A stretch of DNA of 64,000 bases, taken from positions 682,001 to 746,000 of the forward strand of contig CAWFSJ010000005.1 in NCBI GenBank assembly GCA_963818505.1, in the 5' to 3' direction. The notes beneath the pieces are model-generated. The model had not been told where the DNA came from, did no database searches, and saw only the letters and a list, made by a program, of their open reading frames with translations. Position 1 is the stretch's first letter; each line of letters opens with the position of its first letter. This document shows, piece by piece, positions 49,135 through 56,975 of the stretch. This stretch comes from JADKAV01 sp963818505. Its GTDB lineage: Bacteria; Actinomycetota; Actinomycetes; S36-B12; UBA10799. The translations under genes and the position numbers were made by a program.

Positions 49135-50202
49135 ATGTCAGCAGGGGTACGACTGCGCGCGATGCTGGCCGAACTTCCTCTTTACCGGGCTGGGCAACGG
49201 CCTGCGCAACGCTCGGACCTGCAGACATACAAGTTGTCCTCGAACGAGAACCCGGTCGGCCCGCCGGACACAGTGCTGGCCAGCCTGCCCGAGAGTGCCG
49301 TGCACCGGTACCCGGATCCCGGCAGCACCGAGTTGATCGCGGCATTGGCGACGCACCTTCAGGTGAGCGCGGAACAGGTGTGTGTGGGTTGCGGCTCGGT
49401 GTCGTTGTGCCAGAACGTCGTACAGATCGCGTGCGATCCAGGCGACGAGGTCGTGTACGCGTGGCGATCCTTCGAGGCGTACCCGATCGTCACTTCCATC
49501 AGTGCGGCGATCTCGGTCCAGGTGGCTCTGACCCAAGACGCCCGCCACGACGTGGCGGGGATGGTGGACGCGGTCACCGATCGCACCCGCGTGATCTTCT
49601 TGTGCACCCCGAACAACCCGACTGGCCCCGCGGTGACCCACGAGCAGGCCCAATGGGTCATCGACAGCGTCGGCCCGGATGTGCTGGTCGTGATCGACGA
49701 GGCTTACCACGAATACGTCACCTCACCCGATGCCGTGCGCGCCCTGGAACTCGCAGCTGCACACCCGAACGTCTTGATGCTGCGCACCTTCTCGAAGGCC
49801 TTCGGCCTGGCCGGGCTTCGCGTCGGCTACGGGGTCGGGTCACCAGAGGTGGTGGCGGCCATGCGCAAGGTGGCGACGCCCTTCGGGGTGTCCACGCCTG
49901 CCCAGGCTGCCGCGGTGGCCTCGCTGCAATCTGCCGGTCTCGAGCACATGCGCGCGAGCGTCGGCGCCAGCGTCATTGAACGCGACCGGGTGGCCCAGGG
50001 GCTTCGCGCGGCGGGGTGGAACGTTCCCGACAGCCAGGCCAACTTCGTCTGGATCAGTTCGCCTGCGGCCGCCGAGGTGTCCGCGCGACTGGAAGCCGCT
50101 GGCCTCACGGTGCGGCCGTTCGCAGAGGGTCTGCGCATCTCGGTGGGACCGGTGGCGGCCAACGACCGGGTGCTGGAGGTTCTGGCCGGCGGCCCGGCGT
50201 GA
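49135..50202 (+). CDS. pat: Aromatic/histidinol-phosphate aminotransferase (Pat/HisC2 type)
   Basis: 355-residue class I/II PLP aminotransferase. The N-terminal LSSNENPVGPP, the cofactor segment VGCGSVSLCQNVVQIACDPGD, VIFLCTPNNPTGPAV, VVIDEAYHEYV and the PLP lysine site LRTFSKAFGLAGLRVGYG are in order. The GSVSLCQN and WRSFEAYP variants are those of mycobacterial Pat (Rv3772), which transaminates aromatic amino acids, rather than classic HisC in a his operon; no other his gene is here. ATG 49135 has AAGGAG at a spacing of 6. Confidence 0.85.
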   Translation: MSAGVRLRAMLAELPLYRAGQRPAQRSDLQTYKLSSNENPVGPPDTVLASLPESAVHRYPDPGSTELIAALATHLQVSAEQVCVGCGSVSLCQNVVQIACDPGDEVVYAWRSFEAYPIVTSISAAISVQVALTQDARHDVAGMVDAVTDRTRVIFLCTPNNPTGPAVTHEQAQWVIDSVGPDVLVVIDEAYHEYVTSPDAVRALELAAAHPNVLMLRTFSKAFGLAGLRVGYGVGSPEVVAAMRKVATPFGVSTPAQAAAVASLQSAGLEHMRASVGASVIERDRVAQGLRAAGWNVPDSQANFVWISSPAAAEVSARLEAAGLTVRPFAEGLRISVGPVAANDRVLEVLAGGPA

Positions 50203-50319
50203 GGACGACCGTGAAAAATACCCACCGTGACCGGGGCGAATGTGGGATTGGTCACATCAACGGGCGTTTCCGTCGCATTTAGGCAGGTTTTGGCGCGGAA
50301 ACAGTTGCCCGAGGGCCAC

Positions 50320-50338
50320 TTAGGTAAGGCTTCGATTG
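50320..50338 (+). promoter_or_regulatory. Half-matching iron-box (IdeR/DtxR-like) before cydA
   Basis: TTAGGTAAGGCTTCGATTG matches the first 12 bases of the IdeR/DtxR consensus TWAGGTWAGSCT fully and 3 of the last 7. It lies about 40 bases upstream of the cydA start. With one good half only, iron-dependent control is a hypothesis. Confidence 0.3.
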
Positions 50339-50375
50339 CTGGAATTTACACGACCCTTACGGAAGACTCGCCGGT

Positions 50376-51776
50376 ATGAGTGCGCTGGATCTCTCGCGAT
50401 GGCAGTTCGCCATCACCACCGTGTACCACTTCCTCTTCGTACCGATCACCATCGGAACCTCGTTCCTGGTGGCCGGCATGCAGACCGCCTGGGTGCGGAC
50501 CGGAAACGAGAAGTGGCTTAGGGCCACGAAGTTCTTCGGGAAGCTGTTCCTGATCAACTTCGCCATGGGTGTCGTCACCGGCATCGTGCAGGAGTTCCAG
50601 TTCGGCATGAACTGGAGTGACTACAGCCGGTTCGTGGGGGACGTTTTCGGGGCCCCGCTTGCCATGGAAGGTCTGTTGGCCTTCTTCCTGGAGTCGACCT
50701 TCCTGGGTCTGTGGATTTTCGGGTGGGACCGCCTTCCGAAGAAGTTGCACCTGGCCACAATCTGGCTGGCCGCAACTGGCACCCTGCTGAGCGCGTACTT
50801 CATCCTCGCCGCAAACTCATTCATGCAGAACCCGGTCGGCTACGAACTGAACCCGGTGACCCAGCGTGCGGAGATGAATGACATCGCCGAGGTGCTCTTC
50901 CAGCCCGTGGCCTACATCACCTTCTCCCACGTGATCTCGATGGCTTTCTTGGTCTCGGGACTGTTCGTTGCCGGCGTCTCCGCCTGGTTGCTCTACCACA
51001 AGCGCTCGCTGGACGTCGTCCGCTCAACCCTCAAACTGGGCGCCATCACCGCGGTCGTGGCCTTCCTGATGACCGGGTTCACCGGCGATGCACAGGCCCG
51101 GGTCATGGTCGAGGTCCAGCCGATGAAGATGGCGGCCGCCGAGGCCCTGTACGAGACGGCTGCGCCCGCCCCGTTCAGCATCTTCACGATCGGAACGCTC
51201 GACGGCTCCGAGCCGATCTTCAGCATCGACATCCCCCACGGACTGTCCCTGCTGGCCACCCACAGCTGGGACGGGCAGGTCGAAGGGATCAACAACCTTC
51301 AGACGCAATACGAGCAGGAGTTCGGCCCCGGCAACTACAAGCCCAACATCCCGGCCGCTTACTGGAACTTCCGGCTCATGATGGGCTTCGGGTTTGTCGC
51401 CGTGGCTATCGCAGTCTGGATGCTCTGGGTCACCCGAAAGGGCCGCATCCCGACCACCAAGTGGTTCCCGCGCCTGGCGATGCTCGGCATCGTCACCCCG
51501 CTACTCGGATCATCCACCGGCTGGATCTTCACCGAGATGGGCCGCCAGCCCTGGGTTGTGTTCGGTCTCATGCAAACCAGCAGCGGCGTGAGTCCGACCG
51601 TCTCGGCGTGGATGGTCCTGACCTCCATGATCGTGTTCACCCTTCTGTACGGCGGACTGGCCGTGGTCGAGGTGGGTCTTATGGTGCGTGCGGTGAAGAT
51701 CGGGCCGCCTGATTCGGTCGAGCACGACTATCCCGACAAGGTTGGCGAAGACCGACCACTGACCGTGACGTACTGA
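50376..51776 (+). CDS. cydA: Cytochrome bd ubiquinol/menaquinol oxidase subunit I
   Basis: 466-residue quinol oxidase subunit carrying haems b558, b595 and d, with about nine helices. Landmarks include LSRWQFAITTVYHFLFVPIT (N-terminal haem ligand His), the Q-loop region and GWIFTEMGRQPWVVFGLM near residue 390 with the conserved GRQPW motif. High oxygen affinity allows respiration at low oxygen. ATG at 50376 has GGAAGA 9 bases upstream. The Q-loop is short, the actinobacterial/Bacillus type. Forms an operon with cydB. Confidence 0.95.
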   Translation: MSALDLSRWQFAITTVYHFLFVPITIGTSFLVAGMQTAWVRTGNEKWLRATKFFGKLFLINFAMGVVTGIVQEFQFGMNWSDYSRFVGDVFGAPLAMEGLLAFFLESTFLGLWIFGWDRLPKKLHLATIWLAATGTLLSAYFILAANSFMQNPVGYELNPVTQRAEMNDIAEVLFQPVAYITFSHVISMAFLVSGLFVAGVSAWLLYHKRSLDVVRSTLKLGAITAVVAFLMTGFTGDAQARVMVEVQPMKMAAAEALYETAAPAPFSIFTIGTLDGSEPIFSIDIPHGLSLLATHSWDGQVEGINNLQTQYEQEFGPGNYKPNIPAAYWNFRLMMGFGFVAVAIAVWMLWVTRKGRIPTTKWFPRLAMLGIVTPLLGSSTGWIFTEMGRQPWVVFGLMQTSSGVSPTVSAWMVLTSMIVFTLLYGGLAVVEVGLMVRAVKIGPPDSVEHDYPDKVGEDRPLTVTY

Positions 51777-51786
51777 GGAGAAGGTC

Positions 51787-52848
51787 ATGGAACTGCAACA
51801 GGTGTGGATCATCCTCATAGCGGTCCTGTGGATGGGTTACTTCGTCCTCGAGGGCTTCGACTTCGGGGTCGGGATGCTGCTGCCGGTGATTGGCAAGAAC
51901 GAGCAGGAGCGGCGCGCGCTGATCACCACGCTGGGCCCGGTGTGGGACGGCAACGAGGTGTGGCTGCTGGTCGCCGGCGGTGCGACGTTCGCGGCCTTCC
52001 CCGAGTGGTACGCGACGCTGTTCAGCGGCTTCTACCTGCCGCTTCTGCTGATCCTCGTGGGCTTGATCCTGCGCGGCGTGGCCTTCGAGTACCGCAGCAA
52101 GCGATCTGATCCCACGTGGCGCAAGCGCTGGGACGCGGCCATCGTGGTCGGCTCGTTCCTGCCCGCGCTGCTGTGGGGTGTCGCGTTCGCGAACATCGTG
52201 CGCGGCGTTCCTATGAAGGCCGGAGGTGCCGACAACAGCCTGTACGACGGCGGGTTCTTCAACCTGCTGAACCCGTATGCCCTACTGGGTGGACTCACGA
52301 CCTTGACCCTGTTCGCCACGCATGGCGCGATCTTCCTGGCGCTGAAGACCGACGGCGAGATCCGGGTCCGGGCCAACAAGCTCGCGGGGCAGATCGGGCT
52401 GGTGGCCACCGTGGTCGCTGTTGTCTTCCTTCTGTGGACTCAGCTCGCCTTCAGTGACAAGACCTGGACGTGGGCGCTCGTGGTTGTGGCGGCGGTCTGC
52501 TGGCTGGCGGGTTTGGCAATGAACCGTGCGGGCCGGGAGGGGTGGTCCTTCCTGTTCAGTGCGATCACGCTGGCCGGCGCCGTCGCCTTCCTGTTCAGCG
52601 TGTTGTACCCGAACGTGATGCCCGCGTCCAACGACCCGGCGTTGTCACTGACGATCTGGAACGCATCGAGCAGTGACTACACCCTGAAGATCATGACGAT
52701 CGTGGCGGTCATCTTCACACCGATCGTCTTGGCCTACCAGAGCTGGACCTACTGGGTGTTCCGCAAGCGGGTCTCACCCTCGCAGATCACCAACCCCAAC
52801 GAGGGTTCGCTGGATCTGCCCGGGGAGAAGACCCAAGCCGGCGTCTGA
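51787..52848 (+). CDS. cydB: Cytochrome bd oxidase subunit II
   Basis: 353-residue partner subunit, eight to nine helices. The opening VWIILIAVLWMGYFVLEGFD and FDFGVGMLLPVIGKNEQERR and the GPVWDGNEVWLLVAGGATFA motif are diagnostic. GAGGAGAAGG precedes the ATG, which is 10 bases after cydA. cydDC (cysteine/glutathione exporter needed for assembly), often fused or adjacent in actinobacteria, does not follow here and must be elsewhere or absent. Confidence 0.95.
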   Translation: MELQQVWIILIAVLWMGYFVLEGFDFGVGMLLPVIGKNEQERRALITTLGPVWDGNEVWLLVAGGATFAAFPEWYATLFSGFYLPLLLILVGLILRGVAFEYRSKRSDPTWRKRWDAAIVVGSFLPALLWGVAFANIVRGVPMKAGGADNSLYDGGFFNLLNPYALLGGLTTLTLFATHGAIFLALKTDGEIRVRANKLAGQIGLVATVVAVVFLLWTQLAFSDKTWTWALVVVAAVCWLAGLAMNRAGREGWSFLFSAITLAGAVAFLFSVLYPNVMPASNDPALSLTIWNASSSDYTLKIMTIVAVIFTPIVLAYQSWTYWVFRKRVSPSQITNPNEGSLDLPGEKTQAGV

Positions 52849-52861
52849 GGGAATGCCGCGC

Positions 52862-52901
52862 AGGCGTGTGTAACATCTGTGGCCAGGTGTTACACACGCC
52901 T
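52862..52901 (+). terminator. Terminator hairpin after cydAB
   Basis: AGGCGTGTGTAACA (52862-52875) and TGTTACACACGCCT (52888-52901) are a perfect 14-bp inverted repeat with a 12-base loop, beginning 13 bases after the cydB stop. TGGGCTGTTTG follows. A terminator is most likely; the palindromic GTGTAACA core could also bind a regulator. Confidence 0.75.
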
Positions 52902-52942
52902 TGGGCTGTTTGTGGGGGTGGTCGAGCAGCCATCCTCGGGCC

Positions 52943-52948
52943 TAGCCT
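52943..52948 (+). promoter_or_regulatory. -10 hexamer of methyltransferase gene, leaderless start
   Basis: TAGCCT followed after six bases (GAGGCT) by the ATG at 52955. The purine-rich stretch is too close to serve as a ribosome binding site. Confidence 0.45.
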
Positions 52949-52954
52949 GAGGCT

Positions 52955-53788
52955 ATGAGCATCGAGCAGGCCAAAGCCCAGATCGCAGGCGTGTTCGGTG
53001 CGGTTGCTCCGTCCTATGACCAATCGGTGGTGCCGTTCTTCGAGGTTTTCGGGGCTGCCCTGGTGGAATTGCTCCAACCCGAGCCCCACTGGCAGGTCGT
53101 CGATGTGGGGGCTGGGCGTGGGGCCGTGGTGTTTGCCGTCGCACCCTTGCTACCCCAGGGCGCGTTGACGGCGATCGACCTCGCAGAGCCAATGGTTGTC
53201 GAGCTTCGGGCAGATCTCGACCAAGCGGGCGTGACCGGGGTGGACGTCCGGGTGGGTGATGTCGAGGCGCTGGATCTGGACGACGGTTCGGCGGACGCCG
53301 TGACAGCCGCGATGGTCCTGTTCTTCCTGCCGGACCTCGACGAAGGTCTGCGTGAGATATCTAGGGTGCTCAAGGCGGACGGTGTCCTGGCGTTCAGCGT
53401 CTTCTCCGGCCCGGACCCCGCGTGGCGGGACGCGTACGAGGCGTTCCGGGCCTACCTGCCGGCGCACATGAGCTTCCCCGAGTTGAGCCGACCGGCACAC
53501 AAGGACCTCTCGTCGGTCGAAGACATCCATCGGGTGCTGACCGCTGCTGGTTTCCACGACGTGCAGGTCGTGGAGGTGTCCCACGACATCCGGTTCGAGT
53601 CCGTGGACCAATGGCACGAGTGGACGTGGTCGGTCGGCTTGCGGGGGTTCTGGGTGTCGATGCCCGATGAGGTCCGCGAACAAGCCCGTGCAGCCGTCCT
53701 CAGCGAGGTTCACAAGCTTGCCGGCCCGGACGGGTCTGTCGTGGAACGGTTCTCCGTCCGGTACGTGCGGGCCCTCGCCAGGGCTTAG
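52955..53788 (+). CDS. Class I SAM-dependent methyltransferase
   Basis: 277-residue UbiE/COQ5-like methyltransferase. Motif I is VVDVGAGRGAVVFAVAP (about residue 50), motif II-like LTAIDLAEPMVVELRADL, post-motif MVLFFLPDLDEGLREISRVL and KADGVLAFSVFSG. The substrate is not evident; such enzymes methylate quinones, lipids or small metabolites. It stands between the cydAB terminator and a DUF1801 gene and uses its own promoter. Confidence 0.85.
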   Translation: MSIEQAKAQIAGVFGAVAPSYDQSVVPFFEVFGAALVELLQPEPHWQVVDVGAGRGAVVFAVAPLLPQGALTAIDLAEPMVVELRADLDQAGVTGVDVRVGDVEALDLDDGSADAVTAAMVLFFLPDLDEGLREISRVLKADGVLAFSVFSGPDPAWRDAYEAFRAYLPAHMSFPELSRPAHKDLSSVEDIHRVLTAAGFHDVQVVEVSHDIRFESVDQWHEWTWSVGLRGFWVSMPDEVREQARAAVLSEVHKLAGPDGSVVERFSVRYVRALARA

Positions 53789-53791
53789 CCT
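53786..53791 (+). promoter_or_regulatory. -10 hexamer of DUF1801 gene, leaderless start
   Basis: TAGCCT six bases (GACCCC) before the ATG at 53798; it overlaps the stop codon of the preceding methyltransferase gene. Confidence 0.45.
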
Positions 53792-53797
53792 GACCCC

Positions 53798-54157
53798 ATG
53801 TCAGCCGATGATGTGCAGGCTTATCTCGCCGCCGTGCCCGAACCGGCGCGGACCACGCTGGAGACCGTGAGGACCAGGTTGCGCAGTGTGCTGCCTGATG
53901 CGCAGGAGGCGCTCTCCTACGGAGTCCCGGCATTCAAGGTCGACGGGATCGCGGTGGCCGGGTACTCGGCATCGAAGAAACACTGCACCTACTTGCCCAT
54001 GAGCGGATCGGTGCTGGGGTCGATGAGCGAGGCGCTCGCCGGATACAGCTGGGGGAAGGGCTCGCTGCGCTTCGCCATCGATCAGCCGCTGCCAGCCGAA
54101 CTCATCAAGGCTCTCGTGCAGGCACGTCTCGACGAGATGGGTGCCAAGGCAAGCTAG
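53798..54157 (+). CDS. DUF1801 (YdhG-like) protein
   Basis: 119-residue protein of the DUF1801/YdhG family. It shows the N-terminal VQAYLAAVPEPARTTLETVR helix, the core PDAQEALSYGVPAFKVDG, and CTYLPMSGSVLGSM with a C-terminal helix. Bacillus YdhG/FraH-type members were proposed as frataxin-like iron carriers, while others are unassigned, so I keep the domain name. Start ATG at 53798 directly after the methyltransferase. Confidence 0.88.
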   Translation: MSADDVQAYLAAVPEPARTTLETVRTRLRSVLPDAQEALSYGVPAFKVDGIAVAGYSASKKHCTYLPMSGSVLGSMSEALAGYSWGKGSLRFAIDQPLPAELIKALVQARLDEMGAKAS

Positions 54158-54291
54158 TCGTCGGAATCCTCGCGGGTGACCTTCTCGATCAGGCCCTGCT
54201 CAGCGGCCGCGTCGCGGGTCTTCTCGTGGTGCGATTCGCGCTCGATGGCCTCGTCGACTGCGGCTTGTTCTTCATCGCGTTCTGTGGGCAT
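54154..54291 (-). CDS. Small acidic hypothetical protein
   Basis: 45-residue, strongly charged protein (runs such as PTERDEEQAAVDEAIERESH and ending TREDSDD), probably helical or disordered, with no cysteine or hydrophobic core. The stop overlaps the DUF1801 stop region on the other strand (4 bases). Start is uncertain: an in-frame ATG at 54378 would overlap the divergent hemerythrin gene, and the N-terminal 29 residues so added look unlike protein. No good ribosome binding site. Confidence 0.4.
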   Translation of the reverse strand: MPTERDEEQAAVDEAIERESHHEKTRDAAAEQGLIEKVTREDSDD

Positions 54292-54364
54292 GGGCCAAGA
54301 GTGGCACGCAACCTCGGTCGCAGTCTCGGCGTATCGTCGGCGGGCTGCGGGGTAGAAGTCGGCT

Positions 54365-54895
54365 ATGGCTGTCGACATCGTGCTGGTCCTGGCGTCCGAG
54401 CACCGACGGATGACTCAACTCGTGCAGCGCTGCCGGCGTACCAGTCGCGGCTTCCATGACCCTCGCGCGGACCTGTCCATGTTCCTCAAGGCCCACCTTC
54501 AGGCAGCCGCCACGGACGTGTACCCATCGGTCGCTCGAGGGGTGAAGGACTTGGCCTGGCCCGCGCAGCGCATCGATTCGCTGCGCGAGGCACTCGAGCA
54601 CGAGCAGCCAGCCGAGGTGCTGGTGGCTATCGCCGATGAGATACGTCACATCGAGGAGTCCGTGGTGTTACCGGCGGTCCGCGAACGACTGGAACTGCAG
54701 AGCCGTCGGCGGCTGGGCAAGGTCTTCCGGATCAAGCGTGATGCTCACCTGCGCACCCTCAAGAAGGGACCGCGCCGCCAGTTGTCGCAGACCGAGCTCT
54801 ACGAAGTGGCCCGGCGCGCGCAGGTGGAAAACAGGTCGCGGATGACAGCGACCGAACTGCTGGCTGCCATCAATGCCCGCGGCATCAAAACCTGA
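54365..54895 (+). CDS. Hemerythrin-like (HHE) protein with C-terminal Rho-N/SAP-like segment
   Basis: 176-residue protein. Residues about 1-110 are a four-helix bundle like HHE cation-binding proteins (ASEHRRMTQL, FLKAHLQAAATDVYP, EIRHIEESVVLPAVRERL), giving several His/Glu ligand candidates; the second ligand position (normally E) is D or T, so di-iron binding is not assured. A basic linker follows. The last 35 residues, LSQTELYEVARRAQVENRSRMTATELLAAI, cut into LYEVARRAQVENRSRM and TATELLAAI, resemble the Rho N-terminal/SAP-like fold (LY..A....I.GRS.M...EL). TAGAAG lies 6 bases before ATG. Confidence 0.7.
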   Translation: MAVDIVLVLASEHRRMTQLVQRCRRTSRGFHDPRADLSMFLKAHLQAAATDVYPSVARGVKDLAWPAQRIDSLREALEHEQPAEVLVAIADEIRHIEESVVLPAVRERLELQSRRRLGKVFRIKRDAHLRTLKKGPRRQLSQTELYEVARRAQVENRSRMTATELLAAINARGIKT

Positions 54896-55014
54896 AGCCC
54901 TTGTTGACGCATCAATTTCAGGAACTCCTTTACATCTTTCGGCCAGAGCGGTACCGTTGCTGGCACGTCCAGCAGAGTGGCGTATCTAAGGTCCCTTCGG
55001 CCACCCAGATCAGG

Positions 55015-55030
55015 TGGTCGGAACCGACCA
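55015..55030 (+). promoter_or_regulatory. Perfect palindrome upstream of the glycosyltransferase-sigma fusion
   Basis: TGGTCGGAACCGACCA has perfect 7-bp arms around AA. It lies 137 bases upstream of the fusion gene in a 271-base non-coding region (54896-55166). GGGTAA at 55081-55086 resembles the -10 of SigB/SigF promoters, but no GTTT-type -35 lies at the right distance. The palindrome could be an operator or a leader hairpin. Confidence 0.5.
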
Positions 55031-55166
55031 GAATCTGTAGGGTCACGGATTCACTTCTTTGGGATGAAAGCCTCCGAGCGGGGTAATAGTCCTCTTTCGA
55101 CGTGCGCTTCAGAGTGCAGGCCGCGTCGCTCACCGCCGATCGAACTGCCGCTGAGCGAGGTATCCA

Positions 55167-56963
55167 ATGCTGGTTCACGTAATTTCGCGCCAACTTTCCG
55201 ACGTGTCGCACCTTCCACCCGGCGCCATCGAGTCCCTGATCGAAAAGGTCACCAAATCCGGGCTGGAGGTTCACAGCGATATCCAGAAGGCCACGACTGA
55301 CGCTGCCACGGCGGCACGGGAGTGCGAAGAGACCCTTCGCCGACGCTGGAAGCAGTCTTCACCGGACGTCATCCACTCACTGGGGATTGCCGCAACGATG
55401 GCGGCTCTCGCCGCGCGGCCCGAGGGTGTTCCGATCGTCGCCACATTCGACGAACGCCCCGCGTCTGAGGCGATCGAGCAGCGGCTGGCACGGATGGTCG
55501 ATGCCGTCATGCCCATGTCGAGCTCCGAGCAGGATCACTGGCGAAGCCGGGGTGTGAAGGTACTCACCCACCTCGCGACTGTGGCCGTGCCGGGGCCCGC
55601 CGTTTCCGACAGCCCCACCTCCGATGCCGGACATGTCGTGACGATGGCCCGTGGCGGGGCCCTCGAGAAGATCATCGCCTCAATGCCCTACTGGCCGGGG
55701 AACCGGCTCGTTGTGCTGGGACCACTGCCTGATCGCGACCGCACCCAGTTGCGACGCATGTCGCGAGAACTCGGTCTGCATGACCGCATCGACTATCGCC
55801 CTGCCACCGGAGTCACCCACCCGGCAAGCATCTGGCGCGGCGCAGGACTGCTGGTGGCCGGAGAGGACAGCGCGCGTCACGCCGGTCACGTTCTGCAAGC
55901 CGCCGCCCACGGTGTCGCGGCAGTGGCCGCCGCCCAGGAAGCACACCTCGATCACATCCTGCCCGGCGCGACCGGTGTGCTCTATGACGGCCGCGAAGGT
56001 GTGGGTGCGCTGGGAGGCGCTGTGGCCGCTCTGCTTCGCGATCCACTTCGGAGCCGCGGAATGGGCGCCTCGGCGCTGAGCCGGGTCAGCGCCCTTCATT
56101 CCCTTGAGGCGGCTGGACACAGTGTTCGCGACGCGTACCTGCAGTTGCGTCCGCAACCGCAGGAGTCGGCCGGTCCCTTGATGCAGACAACCCCCACCAC
56201 GCCGCCGCTCACGCCACAGGGCGAGAAGCTGGCTCTGGACCACATGCAGTTGGCTCGGCAGCTCGCCCACCGCTACTCAGGGCGTGGACAGCGCATCGAC
56301 GACCTCGTACAGGTGGCCTCGCTGGGGCTGGTGCGAGCAGCGGCTCGCTTCAACCCCGACCGCGGCAGTGAGTTCCACTCGTTCGCCGTGCCGACTATTC
56401 TCGGCGAACTGCGTCGGCACTTCCGCGACCATGGCTGGGCCGCGCGGGTTCCACGCAGTCTGCAGGAGGCATCGCTGAAGGTCCAGAAGGTCAGTGACGA
56501 GGTGCGGGCGGCCACCGGCCAGGAGGCCACGACCGCGCAGGTCGCCGACAAGCTCGGGCTGCTGGAGGAGGAGGTCCTGCAGGCCGTGCAGGCTCGTGGC
56601 GAGGCCATGAGCTCGAAATCGCTGGACCATCCCATGGGTGAGAACGGCGACGAGACCTTCGTGGATCTCGTCGGTGACGTCGACGGCAACCTCGAGTACG
56701 TCGAGTTGCGCGAGTCGGTCACTGCAGCCTTGCAGCAACTGCCTGAGCGGGAGCGCGAGATCCTGCTGATGCGCTTCTACGGGGAGCACACCCAGGCCGA
56801 GATCGCCGAACGTCTAGGGCTGTCACAGGTCCATGTGTCCCGGCTGATCACCAGGACTCTCGCGGCACTTCGCGAGCATGTCCTGAACGACGTCCCGCTG
56901 CCCAGGTCCTGGCACAAAGCTGAGGACATCACCGAGGTCGCGCAGCGGCGCAAGGCTGCTTGA
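55167..56963 (+). CDS. Glycosyltransferase-like / SigB-SigF-type sigma factor fusion
   Basis: 598-residue single open frame joining two unrelated modules. Residues 1-330 resemble a GT-B (GT4-like) glycosyltransferase: SPDVIHSLGIAATMAAL (67-83), VPIVATFDERP (88), a linker LARMVDAVMPMSSSEQDHW, the second Rossmann half GNRLVVLGPLPDRDR, and a C-terminal AGEDSARHAGHVLQAAAHG. In active GT4 enzymes that place carries EX7E; here E233 is followed eight positions later by His, so the domain is probably inactive. Residues 355-575 are a full sigma factor: region 2 LAHRYSGRGQRIDDLVQVAS, FNPDRGSEFHSFAVPTILGE and HGWAARVPRSLQE; region 3; region 4 LPEREREILLMRFYGEHTQ and LSQVHVSRLITR. GAGG precedes the ATG by 6 bases. 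An internal ATG (56181) before the sigma part lacks a well-placed ribosome binding site. Confidence 0.92.
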   Translation: MLVHVISRQLSDVSHLPPGAIESLIEKVTKSGLEVHSDIQKATTDAATAARECEETLRRRWKQSSPDVIHSLGIAATMAALAARPEGVPIVATFDERPASEAIEQRLARMVDAVMPMSSSEQDHWRSRGVKVLTHLATVAVPGPAVSDSPTSDAGHVVTMARGGALEKIIASMPYWPGNRLVVLGPLPDRDRTQLRRMSRELGLHDRIDYRPATGVTHPASIWRGAGLLVAGEDSARHAGHVLQAAAHGVAAVAAAQEAHLDHILPGATGVLYDGREGVGALGGAVAALLRDPLRSRGMGASALSRVSALHSLEAAGHSVRDAYLQLRPQPQESAGPLMQTTPTTPPLTPQGEKLALDHMQLARQLAHRYSGRGQRIDDLVQVASLGLVRAAARFNPDRGSEFHSFAVPTILGELRRHFRDHGWAARVPRSLQEASLKVQKVSDEVRAATGQEATTAQVADKLGLLEEEVLQAVQARGEAMSSKSLDHPMGENGDETFVDLVGDVDGNLEYVELRESVTAALQQLPEREREILLMRFYGEHTQAEIAERLGLSQVHVSRLITRTLAALREHVLNDVPLPRSWHKAEDITEVAQRRKAA

Positions 56964-56975
56964 TCGCTACTCGGC

